Below are positions 1 through 10,948 of a stretch of DNA of 64,000 nucleotides, in pieces. The position numbers and the translations under genes are program-made. Numbering within the stretch: position 1 is the stretch's first letter; every line of letters begins with the position of its first letter. This DNA is from Tenebrio molitor. Taxonomy: Eukaryota; Arthropoda; Insecta; Coleoptera; Tenebrionidae. The DNA lies in assembly GCF_963966145.1 (NCBI RefSeq), contig NC_091053.1:7316001-7380000 (forward strand). The letters run 5' to 3'. The notes beneath the pieces were generated by a model. The model was not told the DNA's origin. It saw only the letters and a program-made list of their open reading frames with translations, and made no database searches.

Positions 1-176
1 CACAGGTCTCATATCACAGATATAGTATCAACCTCTCAGTACCTACCACCTTCCTTTCGTACCCATCCTCATCATACCCATCCCGAATCTTCCCGTCAGT
101 GTGGCTGAAAAAGCTCTGGAAAGCCTCAGAAAGATGTATCCTTCTCCGGAAGAGACAAGACTATTCTCTGCTCTGA

Positions 177-665
177 CCAGAAAGTTCCCGTGTGCCTCAG
201 CACCATTTCTGGAATTCCCGGAACGGCAGTTTTGGACTTCAAGGCCAGGACGAGCCTGACAAGTCCCAAACTCCAAGAAGTACTGAAGAAATTAGATCTC
301 CTTTTGTATGCACAGATGGAGGCCCGGAAGTAGCTACCCTCATAGGAGTCGATTTTGCACGACTTGCCAAGTTAGTCGTCAATTATTATCACAATGATAC
401 CTACCACTTCCACGACGCGAGTCATGAAGAGAATGCTTTTGTTCGGAAGGAAAAACACGCCGCACTCCCGTTGAGTCCTTTCAAGGCCGTACAACCGGAG
501 CCCATGGAGGAAGACGTTCTGGATGACCCGTACCAATCCCCTGTAGACTTCGATGAGTTTATAAAGAGTGACGAGTGGTCCGATATAACCCGCGATTACG
601 GACCAATCGTCTCCCCATTACCGCCTATATCCCCACGAGTCGCACCATCGACGATCCATGTGTAG
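177..665 (+). CDS. Probable 3'-terminal exon of an unrecognised gene (partial)
   Basis: One frame is open from 177 (just after a TGA at 174-176) to a TAG at 663-665. It encodes about 160 residues, acidic and proline-rich towards the end (PEPMEEDVLDDPYQSPVDF) and closing with SPRVAPSTIHV. Base content is well above the AT-rich surroundings, and an AATAAA signal follows at 737-742, so this looks like the last exon of a gene entering from the left edge. Acceptor-like AGs near 179, 200 and 230 could start it. The frame used upstream (about 26-240, frame 2) also looks coding-like, so a frameshift or a short unseen exon boundary is possible. I do not recognise the family. It converges on the Nimrod gene whose stop is at 810. 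Confidence 0.4.
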   Translation, partial: PESSRVPQHHFWNSRNGSFGLQGQDEPDKSQTPRSTEEIRSPFVCTDGGPEVATLIGVDFARLAKLVVNYYHNDTYHFHDASHEENAFVRKEKHAALPLSPFKAVQPEPMEEDVLDDPYQSPVDFDEFIKSDEWSDITRDYGPIVSPLPPISPRVAPSTIHV

Positions 666-736
666 CAACGTCCACCACATGGGCCTACCGATGCCAGAAA
701 CTCCTCCCGGATTATCATTTATTATTGCGCGGGAAA

Positions 737-742
737 AATAAA
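737..742 (+). terminator. Polyadenylation signal AATAAA for the left-edge gene
   Basis: A canonical AATAAA lies 72 bases after the plus-strand stop codon at 665. It is followed by an A-rich and then T-rich stretch. Confidence 0.45.
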
Positions 743-764
743 AAAAATGGGGTTTTCAAAAATA

Positions 765-770
765 TTTATT
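765..770 (-). terminator. Polyadenylation signal for the 50-repeat Nimrod gene
   Basis: The plus strand reads TTTATT, that is AATAAA on the minus strand, about 40 bases beyond the stop codon at 810-812. It lies within 30 bases of the opposite-strand signal, so the two convergent transcripts probably overlap at their 3' ends. Confidence 0.5.
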
Positions 771-809
771 TATACAAATACATACATCCCAAACAAAGAT
801 AGTCGAAAA

Positions 810-3800
810 CTAATGGCCTATCCGAGTAGATCCAGGAAGTCTTGGTGTGGGCTTAACCTCTTCGAGTAAAGTCTCATTGGAGCCTCGGGGTTCAATTATA
901 AACAGTGGATTTCGAATCATATTTTCTGAAAGGCAACAATGAATATCAAATTCACACAATCTAAAGATTCTCACCGTAGAGAGGATACTCAAAACTATGA
1001 TTATGCAATCGTCTTTTTCTCTTAATTAGGACAAAAACCACGACCGCACATATGAGGAGAGCTGTTCCACCAAGAGCTGCAGGTATTAGAATCTTCAAAG
1101 GCGTGGTGATGTGTGTTCTGGAAAACTAATTATGTAGACAAATATCAAAAAACAAAAAAACGTACCCGTCACTTGGATCAGTTTCGCATATGCTTCCTGT
1201 GCAATTTTTCGAGCAAATTGATTCGTTACAGAAAGAAGTGGGAGCTTTTGGAATACATTTGCCTTCAAAAAGATCGAAGCTTTCGTGACACTTACAAGTG
1301 TCAGGTTCCACACAGTTACCATTGATGCATGGAGTTTTACATACAGGTATACAAGTGTTGTTTGAATTTCTTGTGTAGCCATCTTTACATTTACAAATGT
1401 TAGGTTGGTCACAGTAACCATTTATACACGTAACGTTACAAACTGGGTTGCATGTAAAATTGTTTTTGCCGTCAAGGGTGTAACCAGTTTTACAAGAACA
1501 AGTTTCAGGGGATATGCAGTAACCATTAACACACGGATGGGTGCAACGGGGAATACAAGTATCATTGTTAATACCTTTTTCAAAACCATCATTGCAATTG
1601 CAAGTGTCAGGTAAGATGCATACACCGTTTATGCAAGGTTTTGTGCAAACTGGAGTACATCGGTATTTATTTTTAATATCAATACTAAAACCTGAATTAC
1701 ATGAACATGTCTCAGGCGCTGTACACTCACCATTGACACAAGGTTTGCTACAAACAGGATTGCAATGATATATATTTTTAAGATCTTTTGAAAATCCTGA
1801 GTTACATGTGCATGTCTCAGGTGCTGTGCATTTACTGTTAACACACGCTTGACTGCAAATTGGATTGCATTGATATTTGTTATTTGCATCTTTAGAAAAT
1901 CCTGGATTACATGAACAAATCTCAGGCCCTGTACATTTACTATTGCCACACGCTTCACGGCACACTGGGTTACATTGATACTTATCTTTTATATCTTTCG
2001 AAAACCCTGAATTACATAAACATGTTTCAGGAGCTGCACATCTGCCATTAGTACAAGATTTACCACAAATCGGATTGCACTGATAATTATTTTTGCCATC
2101 TTTGGAAAATCCGGTGTTACACGAACATGTCTCTGGCGCTGTGCATCTGCCATTGATACAAGGTGTATTACAAACAGGACTGCACTGATATTTATTTTTA
2201 ACATCTTTTGCAAAACCGGAATTACATGAACAAGTCTCTGGAGCTGTACATTTACTATTGACACAAGGCTTGCTGCAACTTGGATTGCATTGGTATTTAT
2301 TTTTAGCATCTTTGGAGAAACCTGAATTACACGAACACGTTTCAGGAGAGGTACATCTACCATTGATGCACGGTTTGCTACAAATTGGATTACATTGATA
2401 TTTACTTGCAGTATCTTTCGAGAATCCCAAATTGCATGAACATGTCTCTGGAGCTGTACATCTACTGTTCGCGCAAGGTTTGCTGCAAACTGGATTACAT
2501 TGGTATTTGTTTTTTAAGTCTTTTGCAAAGCCTGAGTTACACGAACACGTTTCAGGTGCTGTACATATACTACCGACACAAATTTTGCTGCAAACCGGAT
2601 TACACTGATATTTATTTTTAGCATCTTTTGTGAAACCTACATTACACGAACATGCCTCGGGTCCTGTACATCTACCATTGACACAAGTTTTGCTGCAGAT
2701 CGCATTACATTGGTATTTATTTTTGGGATCTTTACCAAAGCCTGAATTACACGAGCATGTCTCAGGAGCTGTACATATACTATTTGCACAAGATTTGCTA
2801 CAAATGGGATTACATTGATATTTATTTTCGGGGTCTTTTCCAAAACCTAAATTACACGAGCATGTCTCTGGTGCTGTACATCTACCGTTGGTACAAGATT
2901 TGCCACAAATCGGATTACACTGATATTTATTTTTAGCATCTCTTGAAAAGCCTGAAATGCAGGAACATGTTTCAGGAGCTGTACATCTACTATTTGTACA
3001 AGGTTTGCTGCAAATCGGATTGCATTGATATTTGTTTCTGGTATCTCTTGTGAAGCCTGAGTTACACGAACACGTCTCAGGAGCTGTGCATCTACTGTTA
3101 ACACAAGTTTTACTGCAGACGGCATTGCATTGATATTTATTTTTGGGATCTTTACCAAAGCCTGAATTACAAGAGCAAGTCTCTGGTGCTGTACATTTAC
3201 CGTTGACACAGGATTTGCTGCAAATCGGATTACATTGATATTTATTTTTAGCATCTCTTGAGAAGCCTGAATTGCAGGAACATGTTTCAGGAGCTGTACA
3301 CCTACTATTTGCACAAGGTTTGCTGCAAACCGGATTGCACTGATATTTATTTTTAACATCTTTGGAAAAACCCGAAGTACAGTAACACGTTTCTGGTGCT
3401 GTACATCTACCGTTGACACAAGGTTTACTACAAATCGGATTACATTGGTATTTGTTTTTAGCATCCCCAGAAAATCCTGAATTGCAGGAACATGTCTCAG
3501 GAGCTGTACACCTACTATTTGCACAAGGTTTACTGCAAATCGGATTGCATTGATATTTATTTTTAACGTCTTTTGCAAAGCCCGAATTACATGAGCACGT
3601 CTCAGGAGCTGTACATCTACTATTTGCGCAAGATTTGCTGCAAATGGGATTACACTGATATTTATTTTTAGCATCTCTTGTGAAGCCTGAATTACACGAA
3701 CATGTCTCTGGTGCTGTACATTTACCGTTGATACAAGGTTTGCTACAAATCGGATTACATTGATATTTATTTTTAGCATCTCGTGTAAAGCCTGAATTAC

Positions 3801-6800
3801 ACGAGCATATCTCAGTAAGTGTACATCTACTATTGACACAAGGTTTGCTGCAGACCGCATTGCACTGATATTTATTTTTGGGATCTTTTCCAAAGCCTGA
3901 ATTACACGAGCATGTCTCTGGTGCTGTACATTTACCGTTGACACAAGGTTTGCTACAAATCGGATTACATTGATATTTATTTTTAGCATCTTTTGAAAAC
4001 CCTGAATTGCAGGAACATGTCTCAGGAGCTGTACATATACTGTTGACACAAGTTTTACTACAAACCGCATTGCACTGATATTTATTTTTGGGATCTTTCC
4101 CAAAGCCTGAATTACACGAGCATGTCTCTGGTGATGTACATTTACCGTTCACACAAGGTTTGCTGCAAGTCGGATTACATTGATATTTATTTTTAGCATC
4201 TTTTGAGAAGCCTGAATTGCAGGAACATGTCTCAGGAGCTGTACATCTACTGTTGACACAAGTTTTACTGCAGACGGCATTGCATTGATATTTATTTTTG
4301 GGATCTTTTCGAAAGCCTGAGTTACACGAGCATGTCTCTGGTGCTGTACATTTACCGTTGACACAAGGTTTGCTACAAATCGGATTACATTGATATTTAT
4401 TTTTAGCATCTTTTGAAAACCCTGAATTGCAGGAACATGTCTCAGGAGCTGTACATATGCTGTTGACACAAGTTTTACTGCAAACCGCATTGCATTGATA
4501 TTTATTTTTGGAATCTTTTCCAAAGCCTGAATTACACGAGCATGTCTCTGGTGATGTACATTTACCGTTCACACAAGTTTTACTGCAAGTCGGATTACAT
4601 TGATATTTATTTTTAGCATCTTTTGAGAAGCCTGAATTGCAGGAACATGTCTCAGGAGCTGTACATCTACTGTTGACACAAGTTTTACTGCAGACGGCAT
4701 TGCATTGATATTTATTTTTGGGATCTTTTCGAAACCCTGAATTACACGAGCATGTTTCTGGTGCTGTACATCTACCGTTGGCACAAGGTTTGCTACAAAT
4801 CGGATTACATTGGTATTTGTTTTTAGCATCCCTTGAAAATCCAGAATTGCAGGAACATGTCTCAGGAGCTGTACACGTACTATGTGCACAAGGTTTACTG
4901 CAAATCGGATTGCATTGATACTTATTTTTAACGTCTTTTGCGAAGCCCGAATTACATGAGCAAGTCTCAGGAGCTGTACATCTACTATTTGCGCAAGATT
5001 TGCTGCAAATAGGATTACACTGATATTTATTTTTAGCATCTCTTGTGAAGCCTGAATTACACGAACATGTCTCAGGAGCTGTACATCTACTATTGACACA
5101 AAGCTTCCTGCAGACCGCATTGCATTGATATTTATTTTTGGGATCTTTTCCAAAGCCTGAATTACACGAGCATGTCTCTGGTGCTGTACATTTACCGTTG
5201 ACACAAGGTTTGCTACAAATCGGATTACATTGATATTTGTTTTTAGCATCTTTTGAAAAGCCTGAATTGCAGGAACATGCCTCAGTAGCTGTACACCTAC
5301 TATTTGCACAAGGTTTGCTACAAATCGGATTACATTGATATTTATTTTTAGCATCTTTTGAATAACCTGAATTGCAGGAACATGTCTCAGGAGCTGTGCA
5401 TCTACTGTTGACACAAGTTTTACTGCAGACCGCATTGCATTGATATTTATTTTTGGGATCTTTTCCAAAGCCTGAATTACACGAGCATGTTTCTGGTGCT
5501 GTACATCTGCCACTGACACAAGTTTTACTGCAAATAGGATTACACTGATACTTATTTTTAGCATCTCTTGTGAAGCCTGAATTACATGAACACGTCTCAG
5601 GACCTGTACATCTACTATTTACGCAAGTTTTACTGCAGACCGCATTGCATTGGTACTTATTTTTGGGATCTTTTCGAAAGCCTGAATTACACAAACACGT
5701 CTCAGGAGCTGTGCATCTACTGTTGACACAAGTTTTACTGCAGACCGCATTGCATTGATATTTATTTTTGGGATCTTTTCGAAAGCCTGAATTACACGAG
5801 CACGTCTCTGGTGCTGTACATCTACCATTGCCACAAGCCTTACTGCAGACCGGATTGCACTGATATTTATTTTTACTATCTTTTGAATACCCATTACTAC
5901 AGGAGCACGTTTCTCTTGATGTACATTTTCCGTTGACACAAGGTTTACTGCACATTTGTTTACAAAGGTATTTGTTTTTTAAATCGACTATAAACCCAGA
6001 GTTACACGAACACGTTTCAGGTTTGACGCATCTACCATTGACACAAGGCTTGCTGCATACAGGATTACATTGATACTTATTTTTCGGATCTCTGACGTAC
6101 CGTGCAATACAAGAGCACACTTCTGGACCCGTACACTTTCCATTCACGCAAGGTTTACTGCATTTTGGAACACATAGGTATTTGTTTTTGGGGTCCTTGA
6201 CGTACCCAGTGTTGCACGTACAGATTTCAGGCGCTGTACATCTACTATTTGCGCAGATCTTTGAACAAATCGGCTCACACAAGAATTGATTCTTGAAATT
6301 TTTGCGAAAATTTTTGTTACAAGCGCATTTTTCGGGGGATACGCAGATACCATTCACGCAAGGCTTGCTGCATTTGGGATTGCATACATATTTGTTTTTG
6401 GCATCTTTGATGTAGCCGGAGTTACAAGAACATGTTTCTGGTGCTACACATTTTCCGTTCACACATTTCGACGAGCAACGTGGGACACATGCCAAGTTGT
6501 TTATTTTTACAAAACCTTTGCAACATTCGTTAACTACGACTTTGTCAATGTAGGTCTATAAAGGAAGAAGTTGGCGCTTTGTTAATTAAGAAACCTCACA
6601 CTTACCACAACTTTGTATTTGGTTATCCGTCTCGGTGGGCATGGACGTCGCCCACAACCCTCTGTACTTAGCAAGGTATAGGGAACTGTTTTCTTCTTCT
6701 GCACCCTAAGGATGAAACAAAATATAGTAGAGGTGTTTGATTTTCTCATGGGCTATGAGTCATATCTGCGCAAACGACGAATCTCGGTCTCAAGTAACGA

Positions 6801-7276
6801 TCTCGTAGATGTTTCTAAGAAAATTGTGTTCCTCTGAAATTTACCGCGTCGCTAAAGTAGTCGATGTTTTCAGTTTTCATTTACAGATTTTTTACTGATT
6901 TTGCCCCTGTCTTCGTGCAGAGATTTTCAAGGTCACAGCCCATGAGAGAATCCAACATCTTTACCGATCATATTTATGTATAAAATTTGATAGTTTATCT
7001 TATGATTATCAATAATTACATGAATTTTGGTTATTACTGTTAAATTCTTTATTAATTATTTTTGTTATTGTTACATTACTCTTAACATCATTACTGTGAT
7101 TTGTTAAATATGAACAGACCAACAACAAATGTAAATCTGGTACAAATCAGTGTAAAAATATTAAATAAAACCGTATCTACTTACGTGACTATTTTGGGAC
7201 ATTTTCCATTTTTTTGTTGATGAGTATACGATACAAAAAACACTAACACGACTAAGAATTTAAGTAGCACATGCAT
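810..7276 (-). CDS. Giant Nimrod-type phagocytic receptor with 50 NIM repeats
   Basis: Five exons join in frame: 7276-7185, 6705-6606, 6555-1166, 1117-975 and 925-810 (phases 2, 0, 2, 1; 5841 bp, 1946 aa). Residues 1-18 are a signal peptide (MHVLLKFLVVLVFF). Residues 25-75 are a shortened EMI-like region, followed by the Nimrod CCKGF motif at 75-79. Residues 91-1834 hold 50 NIM repeats, mostly of 35 aa with pattern C-x3-C-x-N-x2-C-x-x-PE-x-C-x-C-x-x-G-F. A transmembrane helix at about 1870-1892 is followed by KRKRR and a 54-aa tail with YPLY and NPLF (1914-1917). By family this is a NimC/Draper-like haemocyte surface receptor for bacteria or apoptotic cells; the ligand is unknown. Almost all repeats sit in a single exon. 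The exons show clean GTAAGT- or GTGAG-type donors and CAG/TAG acceptors. Its nearest relative is the gene directly upstream. The architecture is firm; orthology to a named NimC is not. Confidence 0.88.
1246..6477 (-). repeat. Coding array of 50 NIM repeats (105-bp period)
   Basis: Forty-six consecutive units are exactly 35 codons. The last four are 34, 35, 33 and 32 codons and more divergent. Outer units (1-6 and 42-50) are diverged, while central ones are nearly identical, the usual sign of unequal crossing-over. Units 18-21 and 22-25 repeat as a four-unit block. The 105-bp period keeps several wrong frames open on both strands. Confidence 0.92.
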
Positions 7277-7723
7277 CTTTCTGCTCAGATAATGCACATT
7301 AGATAGTTTAATAAATTTCAATTTACTCTTATACATTTAGTTATCAGCGGATGTGAAGATATTTTATGCAGAATCAAATTAACAAAATATGGAAGGCGTA
7401 AAAAACCACAGCTATCACACTTCAGAAAATGATTCATTGGAAATTGAAAAATCCCTAAGATAATTAAAAATAGTATAGTACGACAGCTGATTTCTGAAAA
7501 AAAATCTATAACGTTTAGTTAAGTAAGATTTTTTTGAGGTTAGTATTAATATCTTGGACAAACGTTCGTGTGTGAATTAATCTACGATTATGACTTTGTA
7601 TTTTGAGATGTTTATATCTGGAAAAATTATATTGTGAAAATAACTACAGTAGAATAACAGTAAAAAAATAAATTGAAAGTTTCATTGTTTAAAGTGTCGT
7701 ATCACGTGAAATAAATCTTTGTC
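7277..7723. other. Intergenic spacer between the two tandem Nimrod receptors
   Basis: These 447 AT-rich bases separate the stop of the upstream paralogue from the start codon of the 50-repeat gene. It must hold the 3' end of one and the promoter of the other. I see no clear TATA box, no AATAAA close after the upstream stop, and no other gene. Confidence 0.5.
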
Positions 7724-9909
7724 CTACATTCTGCATTCTTCTCTTATCAGAAAATTATCCTTGTCTTCTGTTAATTCTAAAATCGGAAGTGTAACAAAAA
7801 TATATTTATTTGGCATAAGTATCTCACCGAATCTTTCTTCTCGTTCTTCGTTTTCTGTATATTCCATATTATGCTGACTACTTCTTCGGCACTTTAAAAT
7901 CAGCAAGACTACTACTTGCAATAATAATAACGTTGTCGCAACTGATAGAGTTAAAACTAAAGTTCTACAATTTATTTCAAAGTTTTTTCAAAAACTGTTA
8001 ACAAAATACTTACTTGCTATGGATGATTTTGCTTGAAAGAAAACTGATAGTTTCATTACAGCTAGAACCCATCCAACCTATTTCGCAAGTACATGACCCA
8101 TTGGTACAATTACCGTTGATGCAATCCTCTGAGCAGGAAGGATTGCAAGTGGTACCATCATCGCTGAGCTCATAACCATCCCAACATTCACATCTTTCAG
8201 GCTCCAAGCAATCCCCGTTGGTACAATTGGAACATACAGGATCGCACATGTTTTGTAATGTTTCGTTCAAAGAGTAACCATCGAAACAGGTACAATCATT
8301 CGGTGAAGAGCAAAAGCCGTTGACACATTCTTCGATACAAACAGGAGAACAACTGTAAGCATTTTCTTCTAAGTAATAATTTTCGTAGCAAGTACACGTT
8401 TCTGGAGCTGTACAAGTTCCATTGGAACACGGTGTAGAGCAAATGGGTTCACAAGTGTAGACATCTTGAGAGCTGAGCTCGTATCCGTCATCACATGAAC
8501 AAGTTTCCGGTGCTGTACAGGTTCCGTTGGAACACGGTGTGGAGCAAATGGGTTCACAAATGTACACATCTTGGTCATTAAGTTTGTAACCATCATCACA
8601 AGAACAAGTTTCTGGTGCTGTACAAGTTCCATTGGAACACGGTGTAGAGCAAATGGGTTCACAAGTGTAGACATCTTGGTCATTAAGTTTGTACCCATCA
8701 TTACAAGAACAAGTCTCTGGTGCTGTACAAGTTCCATTGGAACATAGTGTCGAACAGATTGGTTCACAAAGATATCGATTGTTTTGACTGAGAGAATAAC
8801 CGGGATTACAAAAGCAAGTTTCTGGGGCTACGCAGGTTCCTTTAGAACACAGTTTAGAACATACTGGATCACAAATGTATCTATTTTGTTCGCTGAGGAT
8901 GTACCCTCTGTTACAAGAACATGTTTCAGGAGCTACACATGTTCCATTCGAACAGGGTTTAGTGCATATGGGATCACATTGGTACTTGTTTTGTGGACTT
9001 TTTCTGTAACCCTGCGAACAAGTGCAAGTTTCGGGGGCGGTACATTTCCCAAAGGAACAAGTCTGAGAACAAATGGGATCACATTGGTACTTATTCTGTG
9101 GACTTTTTCTGTAACCCTGCGAACATGTGCAAGTCTCGGGGGCGGTACATTTCCCAAAGGAACAAGTTTGAGAGCAAATGGGATCACATTGGTACTTATT
9201 CTGTGGACTTTTCCTGTAACCCCGCGAACAAGTGCACGTTTCTGGGGCGGTACATTTCCCAAAGGAACAAGTTTGAGAGCAAATGGGATCACATTGGTAC
9301 TTATTCTGTGGACTTTTTCTGTAACCCTGCGAACATGTGCAAGTCTCGGGAGCGATACATTTTCCGAAAGAACAAGTTTGAGAACAAACAGGATCACAAA
9401 TATACTTATCGAAATGATTCAGTTTATATCCTTTGGTGCATGTGCATTGTTCAGGTGCTGTACACGTGCCGTGTTGACACGACTTTTTGCAAACTGGGCG
9501 ACAACTAATAGAATATGAGTACACATTTCTCTCGTATTCACTGCAACAGTATTTCTCTAGTTCATAATCTATATAATTCTATAAAATGAAGTAAAAATCA
9601 TTTTAGTCTTCTTAGTATATAATCTGAATACTTACCGAAACATAAGATCTTCGAGTACAACAAGTATTTTTGTATCTTGTGCACCTCTTCGTCCAAAGAA
9701 ATCCACACTTATAAGTTTCAGTACTCTGGTAAGTGCTCCAGTAAGTCACCTGTTTCGTTTTTGATACACTGCCAATATTTTTTAGATGGTTCTTATTGTT
9801 ATTTTCTTGAAATAAATCTTACTTACGGTTTGTGTCTTGTACAAATACCATTGTCACTAACCACTGAACCTAACGAAATTATTATTATTGCACCAAATAA
9901 CCCAATCAT
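7724..9909 (-). CDS. Nimrod-type transmembrane receptor with 14 NIM repeats
   Basis: Five exons join in frame: 9909-9827, 9768-9636, 9578-8014, 7964-7828 and 7776-7724 (phases 2, 0, 2, 1; 1971 bp, 656 aa), the same layout as the 50-repeat gene. A signal peptide (MIGLFGAIIIISLGSVVS) precedes an EMI-like region and CCSEY at 83-87. Fourteen NIM repeats follow (102-579), four of them (units 2-5) almost identical, and the last is EGF-like (CEIGWMGSSC). A transmembrane helix at about 595-617 is followed by KCRR and a short acidic tail without NPxF or NPxY. The last intron is only 51 bases, a multiple of three and open in frame, so retention would add 17 residues; I took it as real because the paralogue has a phase-1 intron at the same place. 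The expected role is a haemocyte phagocytic receptor, arisen as a tandem duplicate. Confidence 0.85.
8058..9491 (-). repeat. Coding array of 14 NIM repeats
   Basis: Units average 105 bp. Units 2-5 (about 8967-9386) are nearly identical (C-S-Q-T-C-S-F-G-K-C start), and units 8-11 form a second family (CSTPCSNGTC). Two local expansions thus built the array. Confidence 0.88.
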
Positions 9910-10544
9910 CGTGCTTCTATAAATTGTAAAATTGAAACGAAATAATCTAATTTAGCGGAAAGGAAATGATGCGCTATATGATAAAGCTTGTATGCGATAA
10001 TAGGAAACGTATTTTATCCCAAAATATTTTATTTCGTAGCCGAGTTGGCTACACATAATTAGAAACAAAATGCTCCTGCGTTATTCTCAAGTATTAAAAA
10101 CTATGTTAAAGATCTTTTTAACATTGAAATTGATTATTAGGTCTTAATGTGCTATTTAATTCAGACATTATTTTTTTCATCAGGAAAATAGGTCATTCTG
10201 ATACAATCTTCACCAATGAAAACTAGAAACATTCTCAAGAAATTCTGTACTTTTGGATTTCTTTGGCTTGCGTTTATTTGACTAGTCAAGACACTAAAAT
10301 ATTTTCGAATTGTTTTAAGTACCTTTTTATATAGGGTGTCCCAAAACTCGCTCCCCAGAGAAAAGGGGAGAAATCTGCATAAAAGGACAAATATATAATC
10401 CCAAAGAAAAACTTTTCCATCTTGAACAGTATCAAGAAAAGAACATTTTAATTCGACCAATCAAAGCGTTCTAAGCCATCCAGGTGTATTTCCCGTAATT
10501 GTTGCTAGGTTGAATATTTTATTACGTTGTCAATAAACTGACTG
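9910..10544. other. Upstream region of the 14-repeat gene; half of a TIR element
   Basis: AT-rich sequence upstream of the start codon at 9909. At about 10332 it contains a TATAGGGTGTCCCAAAACTC end resembling the MITE termini found elsewhere in this window, but I found no matching inverted end. No gene seen. Confidence 0.4.
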
Positions 10545-10795
10545 GAGAGGAGAGGGCTTCCCGGTAGACTGCAGAGATGGCGTAATCTACCCAATTTGTA
10601 AAAAAGGCGAGAAAAACAGCGGAAAACTACTGAGGAATAACTCTCCTGAACACGGGGTATAAGTTGTATGCGTCTGTTTTGAGCGAAAGGGTGAAGAGAG
10701 AGATCGAGGAAAAGGGAGTTCCTTTTCAATACGGTTGCGAACAGTGCTGCACAAAGAGTGGAAAAAAATACGAAAGAACAATATGTAGAAAATAC
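10545..10795 (+). pseudogene. LINE reverse-transcriptase fragment
   Basis: The plus strand translates, with frameshifts, into DWRDGVIYPICKKGEK and then EEKG-like segments. This is the classic block of LINE-type reverse transcriptases (WR.G.I.PI.KKG, then the NYRGI.LLNT region). Stops and frame changes show it is dead. It covers only about 80 residues of what is normally an ORF of roughly 1000 residues. Confidence 0.6.
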
Positions 10796-10870
10796 TCAAA
10801 AACTGTTAAAATTTGATCAGACTTGGAATATAAACATTTTAGCTTGTCTTAAATGAAAAAGTAGTTTATA

Positions 10871-10940
10871 ACCTGTTCACGTTGGATTGAACATCAGTGG
10901 TGCAAATCGTACACATTTGGCATTAACTTTCACTTTATTC
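10871..10940. repeat. Half copy of a foldback MITE
   Basis: CTGTTCACGTTGGATTGAAC and the following 50 bases match one arm of the complete palindromic element at 39698-39821. The partner arm is missing here. Confidence 0.6.
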
Positions 10941-10948
10941 ATTAAAGC

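Noticed and set aside
2847..4103. 418-codon open frame on the minus strand inside the repeat array
   Set aside because: It is a wrong frame kept open by the 105-bp periodicity of the NIM array. It has no cysteine pattern and the NIM frame covers the same bases.
1246..6477. Regularly spaced direct repeats that might be taken for a CRISPR array
   Set aside because: There are no unique spacers, the unit is 105 bp coding sequence, and the window is eukaryotic.
8784..9518. 244-codon plus-strand frame across the 14-repeat array
   Set aside because: Antisense shadow of the repeated exon; the periodic unit (GTFPKGTSLR...) simply mirrors the NIM repeats.
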